A stretch of 64,000 nucleotides of DNA from positions 8,097,501-8,161,500 of the forward strand of contig NC_056410.1 in assembly GCF_905147365.1 (NCBI RefSeq), read 5' to 3'. Shown piece after piece: positions 56,330 through 64,000 of this stretch. The position numbers and the translations under genes were made by a program. Positions within the stretch are counted from its first letter, which is position 1. The number at the start of each line of letters is the position of its first letter. Source of the stretch: Aricia agestis. Lineage: Eukaryota; Arthropoda; Insecta; Lepidoptera; Lycaenidae. Under the pieces are notes generated by a model. It was not told the DNA's origin. It saw nothing but the letters and a program-made list of their open reading frames with translations, and searched no databases.

Positions 56330-56690
56330 ATCAAAAATGTGTACTATAGGCTACGAATAATAAAAACTAAGGAATCTTAACTCCCATACTATTACCGTTT
56401 TAAATTTGGTTCCTTTTGATCGGTCATGTAACGTCAGCCTAGTACCTAAATATTGCAAATGTATTGAAATGTGTACCTAAGGTACACTTTTTTGACAATT
56501 ATTGTGGAGCATGTTTTTTGACGGAGTTAGTTTTCCTTAGTTTTTATTATTCGTAGACTATAGGTAAACATTTTCAATACATTTGCAATATGAGCGGTAT
56601 CAGGCTGACGTTACATGAAAGTTCGAAAGAAATCAAATTTAAAACGGTATTAATAGTATGGGAGTTGTTTTTATTATTCGTAGCGCTAAA
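56330..56690. mobile_element. Fold-back element with ACGAATAATAAAAACTAAGG arms
   Basis: GGCTACGAATAATAAAAACT, CTCCCATACTATTACCGTTT and GTAACGTCAGCCTAGTACC recur as reverse complements across a centre near 56490. A third ACGAATAATAAAAAC end at about 56665 implies nesting or a duplicated arm. Confidence 0.65.
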
Positions 56691-58327
56691 CCAATTTTGA
56701 TGAAATATGGTATGGTGATATTATGAGGACCTGGGAAAGGACAAGGATAGTTGAAAAGCAAAACTGATAGTTCTAGCGCAAACGGATTTCTGGCGGACAA
56801 AGCTGCGGGCAGCAACATCGTAAACAACTGTACCTAAATTTTCCTGTCTCCTTCATTCCACATAAATCAAATTACCCGTAAACGTTTTTTGTTTGTAAGC
56901 AATTTCATAAATTGGCCTATAATTGTATCATTTCGAGACCTCGGCTATCATTTGAATAATGCCTCAAAGTCATCCCTAATCTTGTTTCGTATACAAAAGA
57001 AAAAACAGCCCATTCCCTCCATATAACTCAAATCGAATTTCTCAAGGGAATTTGTATTAAAATCGCATCGTCTGTGTTCTTTATTCACGTCTTATTACCG
57101 TGACCGCTCTCAAAATTCCAATGTAGGGTCCATAAACATCTGAGATGCTTTTGAAAATCATTGAAGTGTTAAGGCCTAGACATAGAAAGCATTAGGTAAT
57201 GAAAGTTATTTTAATAATTTTAAAGTTAAAGTGTGTCAATCTTCTGTATCCTCACATGTATGTATCTGCATGACTGCATCATAATGTTAAGATAGTGTTT
57301 TCTAATAAGTATTACGGTCCTGGAAGACGATTGACTTAAATGAAATTGAGATTTATATATTTATTTATTTTTCGAAACTATGAATCTTTCTGGGCCTTTC
57401 AACAAAATATCTGTTACACTTATTGAGTTACTATCATTAAATAACTTGCACTACTACAACCACACACTTTATAAAATAATGGCTAAAGGAAATATTAACA
57501 CTGCAGTACACGCGCCCCTTTTTTTTACACGATTACTCGCGTGGTAGGCCTATCTAAAAATGTTAATTGTTTTCATAATTTTTATTATTTAATTAATCAG
57601 CTTAAAAAATATAATTAATCAGATTACTTGTGTAATCAAAAACTATTTAATTAATTATTAAATTACTGAAAAATCAACAAATTTGTTAATTTCTATGAAA
57701 ATGTGACCAAAATCGTACTGATGAAATCAAACATGTGTATTCCTTACGTGGAAATAAAATAAGTTAGACTTTTGTTTGTTTTATGTTATTCAAGATTCGA
57801 TCCTACTTACAGGTCAGAATAAAACTAGAAATGACGAATCTGTCACCACTTTCTTGGCGATCAAATTTGGGCTAACATACAGCGTTGACATTACCACATA
57901 CGTCTTATCAGTGGCGCTAAATTGTGTTGGATTCTTAAAAAATTCTGAACTTTACTAGATAAAATACTTATAAGTTATTTCTCCTATTTATAAACTCAAT
58001 TATTTTTATATTTTGATAAATTTTTTTCTAAGAATAAACGCCCCTTAACTTCAGAAGTCACCGGGTTAGCTCATTTTCATACAAGTGTGACTACTAGACT
58101 GGGGTTTACAAAACTAGTCAATATTTATCACTTGTATTACTCTTGCTCGCTTATATAGTTACAGCAGCCAACTTAGATCACAATTTTCCATTTCAAAATT
58201 CACACTAAAAGCTTGACGAGGAAATTAGATAACCGGCACAGTTTCTAGCGAGCTTTACTGAAAAAATATCGCTGAAAAAGTGACCCTGGTCTACCATGGT
58301 AGTCCACGCGTGTACTGCAGTTTTAAG
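56691..58327. other. No gene recognised
   Basis: This is AT-rich sequence without recognisable exons. Short non-LTR-like remnants are possible near 56690-56820 (GCTGCGGGCAGCAACATCG). Nothing else is supported. Confidence 0.4.
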
Positions 58328-58509
58328 GTTCACTCGGCGTAACTTGGCGGTAGCGGTCAGTGACTCCCTGTCAAAAACTTGTCATTTTCTATACAAAACC
58401 GCGATTGATAACATCTGACACCTTATTGTCAATTGCGGCTTATATAGAAAATGACAAGATTTTGACAGGGAGTCAATTACCGCTACCGCCTAGTTAGGCC
58501 GAGTGAACC
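58328..58509. mobile_element. MITE with GACTCCCTGTCAAAAACTTG arms (copy 2)
   Basis: GGTTCACTCGGCGTAACTTG at the left is mirrored by AGTTAGGCCGAGTGAACC at the right. The arm block GTCAAAAACTTGTCATTTTC is shared with 47210-47370. Confidence 0.75.
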
Positions 58510-59043
58510 TAAGTAATCATCAAAAACATTTTTGGGACATTAATACGACCTTTACTTTCGTGCTATAATGCGGGAACCGCTGTTGCGCGATATTGTTCAC
58601 TATTAGCTGCAGCGCAAAGCACAATGCACGGTGGCACGATTCATGGAATCAGTATAATATCACGATTGGAGGATAGCGGGGTGTGTAGGCGGGACTAGCG
58701 TGCTTTGATATTTCTGACAGCAGGCTCTTAAACCCTAAAATAAATATTTAAATCTTGGGGTTCTTGTAAAGAACACAGGGTTATAGCTTCAGCACAAATA
58801 ATCATAGTTTTTATGATTTATCCCTGCTACAACTATAAAAGTCTAACGATAAATTTTCTACCGACATATTTTATATCCATTTCTAGAAAATACTGTGTTC
58901 ACACTCCCTGGAAAATGTGAATATTTGTGTGGAAGTATTTTCGTCGGAATTGCTGAAAGATTCAGTTGACGTTTCAGTTACATTTAACGCTGAAATTTTC
59001 CGCCCTGCGAGCCTTTGACGAGAAATTTTACAAAATTATTTAT

Positions 59044-59366
59044 ACGTGGGAGAGCCATGCTTCGGCACGAATGGGCCGGCTCGACCGGATAAATACCACG
59101 TTCTCACAGAAAACCGGCGTGAAACAGCGCTTGCGCTGTGTTTCGCTGAGTGAGTGAGTTTACCGGAGGCCCAATCCCCTACCCTATTGCCTTTCCTACC
59201 CTCCCCTATTCCCTTCCCTTCCCTACCCTATTACCCTATTCCCTCTTAAAAGGCCGGCAACGCACATGCAGCTCTTCTGATGCTGCGAGTGTCCATGGGC
59301 GACGGAAGTTGCTTTCCATCAGGTGACCCGTATGCTCGTTTGCCCCCTTATTTCATAAAAAAAAAA
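59044..59366 (+). mobile_element. SINE-like element (copy 5 of 5)
   Basis: This is a full-length copy from ACGTGGGAGAGCCATGC to a ten-base A run. The C/T-rich middle is slightly shorter than in copies 1 and 2. Confidence 0.85.
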
Positions 59367-59427
59367 CCTCTCGCAAAGTTTTTTTTTAATTGGCGAATAA
59401 TTTGTTTGTATTTAAAACAATATTAAA

Positions 59428-59614
59428 CCAGGCCCCTTAGACAAAGTCCCTTTCGTTAAAAACGATGACGAAATTCGTTATCAAAATGTATGCGGTTTGA
59501 CATAAGTCATCGCTAAATGACATTTCGCTTGCGAAGACTAATGTCAAATCCCATATGTTTTGATAACGACTTTCGTCATCGTTTTTAATAAAAGGGACTT
59601 TGTCTGGGGCCTGG
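59428..59614. mobile_element. Fold-back MITE with CCAGGCCCC ends
   Basis: CCAGGCCCCTTAGACAAAGT at the left pairs with ACTTTGTCTGGGGCCTGG at the right. GATAACGACTTTCGTCATCG pairs with its mirror near 59465. It shares its inner TTTGACATAAGTCA block with 49500-49628. Confidence 0.8.
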
Positions 59615-60443
59615 TATAGTAAAAAAAAAACAATAACAAGTTAGAATCACGGTTGGATGGGGTATTGTTATCTGTAATAAGTACTTAGTAACAAAAAAGT
59701 TAAAAATAAGTTTTGGTAGTAGTACACCTCTTCTTGTTCTCATTCACTAAAACAAAGAACATCCATGAAAGACACACATTGGAAAAATAAGCTTTAAGCT
59801 GCGGTCACACTGTGGGTAAAAGTTATTCTAATTTTGTCCCCAAGCGTTCAGCAATTACAAACGTAATCTGCCAACATCTGTGACAAATTAATGTAAATTG
59901 AGAAATATTTGGCCCTTTTTGACGCCATGAATACGTGAGGCATTTGTCATTGTTAGGGCGGACTGTGTTGGGGAAACGTTTAATGTTAAAACCCTTTAGC
60001 CTTTCATTTGTTATGTATTTTGACACCTCTATATCGCGTACGTACGCGTACACGTAAAAAAAAACGAAGATGGAACATCACGTCATGGCATATTGTGTTT
60101 TTTTTAAATTTAGAATGTTATGGTTTTAGAGTAAAAAAGGTTTTGTTTTGAGAAACAGTACCAGCCGAGAAAGCTAGTATATCGTAAGGCAGTTAAGCAC
60201 TTAATATTATTTTTATTTAACACATTTTACTTGCATATGAATGTACTATTAATTACTTACAGATTTATTATGAACTGTTTGATATTAAAATGCTGTTAGG
60301 TACCTTTTGGAGCAATTATGATGTTAGAAACCTGACATCACGCAGATGGGAATAGGGACACGAACAAGCACGTGACATCTGACACGTTACCTGAGTGACG
60401 AATAAAATCACTGTCGCAAGACGCAAAACCGAAATATCTCCCT

Positions 60444-62276
60444 AAGCTTTGTCCACACTGTACCTTTTTCTGTTCGTCAAGAGCATGCATTATAGCGCAG
60501 TCAACAGCGAACGTGAGGCATGCCCGCGACGCATGCCCTCTGACCGTTCCGAAACGCTTTCGCTTTGTTATGGTGCCTTCTCACGGCGCGTATTATCGCA
60601 AGCCACGCCGCGCCCGCTCGAGCCACGCGCTGTGTGAAGGGGCGGCTCGGGCTGGCTCGAGCAGGCGCGTTTAATATCACGCGCCAGCTCGAGCCACGTG
60701 CCGCACGTTCTCACGGCGCGTGCTACCACGAGCCGCGCCGCGCCCGCTCGAGCCACGCGCCGTGTGAAGGGGTGGCGCGGCGCGGCTCGTGCAGGCGCGT
60801 CCCGATCCGATTAAAGTCTGTAACTTCAAAGGCGCGGCTTGAGCAAACAAGCGAGCACGAGCCACCCCTTCTCACGGCGCGTGATATCACAAGCCGCGCC
60901 ACGCCGACAAAAATTCAAGTAAAAGGAAACTTTATTAACACGATAATAGATATAATTTTGCTCTAAGTCACTTCGTTAAATAAGTAAATTTTAATGAAAT
61001 GCAACTTTATTTACTAGGCAACTAGGTTGCATTTCGATCTATGCCGCTAATTTGATTAAATTAAGTGTAATTCATTTATTTGATAACAGATGCCGCTGCT
61101 TGACGGCTACATCGCGCTATAGCTAGCACGAAGATTTTTATTATAGGTGATTAACTAATATGAAACTCTTTTCACTTACAAGTTACACTCATTCTTGGTG
61201 TTGTAGAACGCCAAAGGGGCTTAAGTCCCAGGGTGCGATACCCTGGGCCCTGGGGGCTGGAACTAAATTCCTATGGCGTGTATTGGTCCTCAAATACTGG
61301 TGGCAGTTCATCTCAATGCACTTTAAAACTCAGGAATGCCTGAGTTTTAAAGTGCATTGCAGGATGTTACGCAAAATATGCACGGTGGAAGACTGCCACT
61401 CACCAAGGTGACGAGGATTTATGATGGTATGTTTTTCGCGTGGAATGATGACGAAAGCTTGCAGGATGTACGATTCCGAACAATAATAATTGCTCAAAAC
61501 CTTCCCAGTTCCTCGTGATGCTATACTACTTTTATAATTCACAATAATAATAATTATTATGTTTCCACTCGTACTAATGGAAGAATGACGCTTCTGTTCG
61601 AGCACAACATCACGAAATCCGTGTGTACGGCTACCCTGGGACTAAAATCGCTCTGGCATGATAATTCTACAACACCAAGAGTGAGCGTGAATGGAAATAG
61701 TTTCATACTAGTTAATCACCTTATACCTATAACAAATATCTTCATTCTAGCTATAGCGCGATGTAGCCGCAAAGCCACGCAGCGGCATCTGTTATCAAAA
61801 TAAAGGAATTAAACTTAATATAATAAAATTAGCGGCATAGATGAAAATGCAACCTAGTTGCCTATTGAATAAAGTTGCATTTCATTAAAATTTACTTATT
61901 TAACGTAGTGACTTAGAGCAAAATGATATCTATTATCATGTTAATAAAGTTTAATTTTACTTGAATGTTTGTCAGCGTGGCGCGGCTTGTGATATAACGC
62001 GCCGTGAGAAGGGGTGGCTCGTGCTCGCTCGTAATAGCTAGCTCGGCGCGGCGCGGCTTGTGATATCACACGCCGTGAGAAGGGGTGGCTCGTGCTCGCT
62101 CGTAATAGCTGGCTCGGCGCGGCGCGGCTTGTGATATCACACGCCGTGAGAAGCCAGCTTTATTAAAAATGACAGTTGGCGTTACGTCCGTTGACGCATT
62201 CAATTATTGAATGTGCCAAAACGAAAGTTGAATTAAAGAAGATGACACAAATTCAAGACGAAAGCGCATAGTGTGG
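60444..62276. mobile_element. GTCCACACTGT MITE interrupted by a 1.6-kb fold-back element
   Basis: The left half (60444-60572) and right half (62154-62276) together match the complete MITE at 5005-5232. Between them, about 60573-62153 has its own ends (GCCTTCTCACGGCGCG and a mirror ACACGCCGTGAGAAG), several CG-rich CACGGCGCGTGATATCAC blocks, and long inverted arms at about 60866-61233 and 61636-62014. The spacer (about 61234-61635) contains a 20-bp perfect hairpin at 61315-61358. No transposase was recognised. Confidence 0.75.
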
Positions 62277-62470
62277 TATGTCCACACTATGCGCTTTCGT
62301 CTTGCTACTTTTCATTCAACTTTCGTTTTGGCGCATTCAATAATTGAATACGTCAATGGACGCAACGCCAACATTGTCATTTTTGTTTTTTGGATACGGA
62401 CAGAGGGCATGCGTCGCGGGCATGCCTCACGTTCGCTGTTCGAACAGAAAAGGCACAGTGTGGACAAAGC
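62277..62470. mobile_element. GTCCACACTGT MITE, adjacent head-to-head copy
   Basis: It starts TATGTCCACACTATGCGC directly where the previous copy ends and finishes GGCACAGTGTGGACAAAGC. It is essentially a reverse-orientation copy of the element at 5005-5232, so the two right arms of the neighbouring copies form a large hairpin centred near 62277. Confidence 0.75.
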
Positions 62471-63113
62471 ATTTGAACCTATACTATCAATGCTATAAAT
62501 TCGAGAGTATTTCTGACTGTCTATTACTTCTACACGATTCAGGCGGTAAAACGTATTAACTAATTAATATGGTTTGAAGATATTTTGATTCCCGGCAATA
62601 GATATATGACATTTTTATCTCGGAAGATGAGTTATTTCCGTGCGATATACCTGCATAGCAAAACATTGTTATGCGGAAAGTAAACCTGCAACTGCAGACA
62701 ACATGGTCTGATGAAACGGAGCAACAATATTAAATTCATAGTCATTGTCTAATATCGTTTTGTCATTTTAAAAAACGTTTCCAGCTTGTCTATGGCCGAA
62801 GGCATGGCAAGGCAATATGTCGGAATGAGGATCAACACGAGCTGTCTATAAATGCTCAGACCCTCGCATTCCCAGCCATGATTTATACCAAGGCTAAACG
62901 AGACGAAGATCTTAACAATTAGGAAAACTTTTCTTGTCCATTTAAAACGTTTTTCTTGTAATTAAGCTTTCGTTTATGCAAATGGACTTTGTTAATGATA
63001 GAATTATCTTAATCTTAAAGTAAATAAATGAGTATGAATTATTATTCTTTTGTTCATTTACTTTTACAATATTCGTGCGGTCTTATGAATATCTATTTAA
63101 ATGCATACAATAA

Positions 63114-63377
63114 TACAGGATGTAACAAAACTAAGTGATAATACTTTAGGGTGGGTAAGTGTTCCTTGTAGAGAGTTCACTGTGAAAGTAGCAGCGCTGA
63201 AAGACCAAAATCTTTTTTCACTTTTTTATGGGGAAACTCGTGATGCTCGGGCCCTTGCCCATACAAAAGTGAAAAAAAAATGTTGGTCTTTCAGCGCTGC
63301 TACTTTCACAGTGAACTCTCTACGAGGAACACGTACACACCCTAAACTATTATCACTTATTTTTGTTACACACTGTA
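63114..63377. mobile_element. MITE with TACAGGGTGTAACAAAA ends (copy 2)
   Basis: It starts TACAGGATGTAACAAAACTA and ends TTTTGTTACACACTGTA. The arms share GTAGAGAGTTCACTGTGAAA and AGCAGCGCTGAAAGACC with 42064-42305, and are more complete here. Confidence 0.82.
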
Positions 63378-63829
63378 TAATGTATATAGTACTCGTAGTA
63401 AAAAGTATGAGATACTTTACCGTTTAATTAATCAGAATTTTACTTTGAGTTTAATAATAATATTTTTATACCGTAATAGGGTGTATACTGTGAAACTCTT
63501 GGCCGCATTTTCTTTTGCGAAATCGCTTCTTGTTAATTCCGTTTTATTTCGCAGCTTAACGTCGCTCAATCTCCATAATCTTTTGTAATCAGTAGCCGCT
63601 TTTATTGTTTCCCAAGAAAATGTTATTTTAAAATACTTTTACTATAATCCAGCTTTTTCTCCATTCCACGCGAATGACAAACAACGCTGAATAATACTGA
63701 ATTTGTTTTATAAAAGACACCTTTTTAAATTTCAATTTTCGTAAGTAAACATTAAGAATAAACAAGGATTGTTTATTAATTTGAATAAAGAAGGTTAGAA
63801 AATAAAGTCTGAACCTCTGAGTAGTGGTG

Positions 63830-63910
63830 TAGACTGTATTGTAGAGCCTACGGCTACGACGTGCTACGCGCTACGGCGATCGACGTAGGCCGCTACGAAG
63901 TGCTACGTAC
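63830..63910. repeat. CTACG/GCTACG-rich short repeat
   Basis: GCTACG and CTACGG variants recur about nine times in 80 bases in imperfect order. A shorter patch with GCTACGC repeats occurs at about 16045-16090. Non-coding. Confidence 0.55.
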
Positions 63911-64000
63911 GTATATCTTATCTTATATCTTTAAACGAGCAATTCTTGTATATATATATGTGTTAATCATGTTAATCAAACGAAACGCAAAATCTGCATG

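Noticed and set aside
60565..60966. 133-codon plus-strand ORF, Arg/Ala-rich
   Set aside because: It runs through CG-rich repeated blocks of a fold-back element; the same blocks are open on the opposite strand too.
61330..61605. 91-codon minus-strand ORF in the spacer of the composite element
   Set aside because: No family resemblance, and it overlaps a perfect hairpin and AT-rich short repeats; kept only as a query for captured sequence.
63101..63427. 108-codon plus-strand ORF
   Set aside because: It spans a MITE whose inverted arms are repeated elsewhere in the window; it is not a gene.

Overview
The window looks like nuclear DNA of an insect, most probably a moth or butterfly. It is AT-rich, has long repeat-filled introns with GT-AG junctions, and carries many interspersed repeats of types common in Lepidoptera. 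The order is an inference. No bacterial, plasmid or CRISPR feature was seen, and no viral gene was recognised.

Only one gene can be supported. It lies on the minus strand and runs from about 39.8 kb down to base 1, continuing past the left edge. It encodes a secreted astacin-family metalloprotease of the tolloid/BMP1 group, most like insect tolkin (tok, tolloid-related). Sixteen coding exons join in frame with consistent splice phases and give about 1,079 residues: a long prodomain, a furin-type cleavage site, the zinc protease domain (HELGH...H with a SIMHY Met-turn), CUB1, CUB2, EGF1, CUB3, EGF2 and the first part of CUB4. The signal-peptide exon lies upstream of 39762 and was not identified. 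The rest of CUB4 and any later domains lie left of base 1.

Layout on the plus-strand scale. 1-2.8 kb holds CUB4, EGF2 and CUB3 exons, a decayed extra copy of the EGF2 exon and a perfect 60-bp palindrome. 2.8-15.3 kb holds CUB3, EGF1, CUB2 and CUB1 exons separated by repeats, including a four-unit tandem array of a transposon-like element (11.0-12.9 kb). 15.3-24 kb is one long intron containing a degenerate DNA transposon with terminal inverted repeats. 24.0-25.6 kb holds the start of CUB1 and the end of the protease domain. 25.6-34 kb is a long intron. 34.0-39.8 kb holds the zinc-site exon, the cleavage-site exon and three prodomain exons. 39.8-64 kb shows no coding exon I can support. It may be the first tok intron or upstream DNA, and is filled with fold-back elements, SINEs and a decayed non-LTR retrotransposon.

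The accessory interest is in the repeats: nested insertions that give relative ages, an element that has become a near-satellite array, an insertion touching a splice donor, and a 2-kb composite inverted-repeat structure near 60.4-62.5 kb. I found no convincing new multi-gene system.
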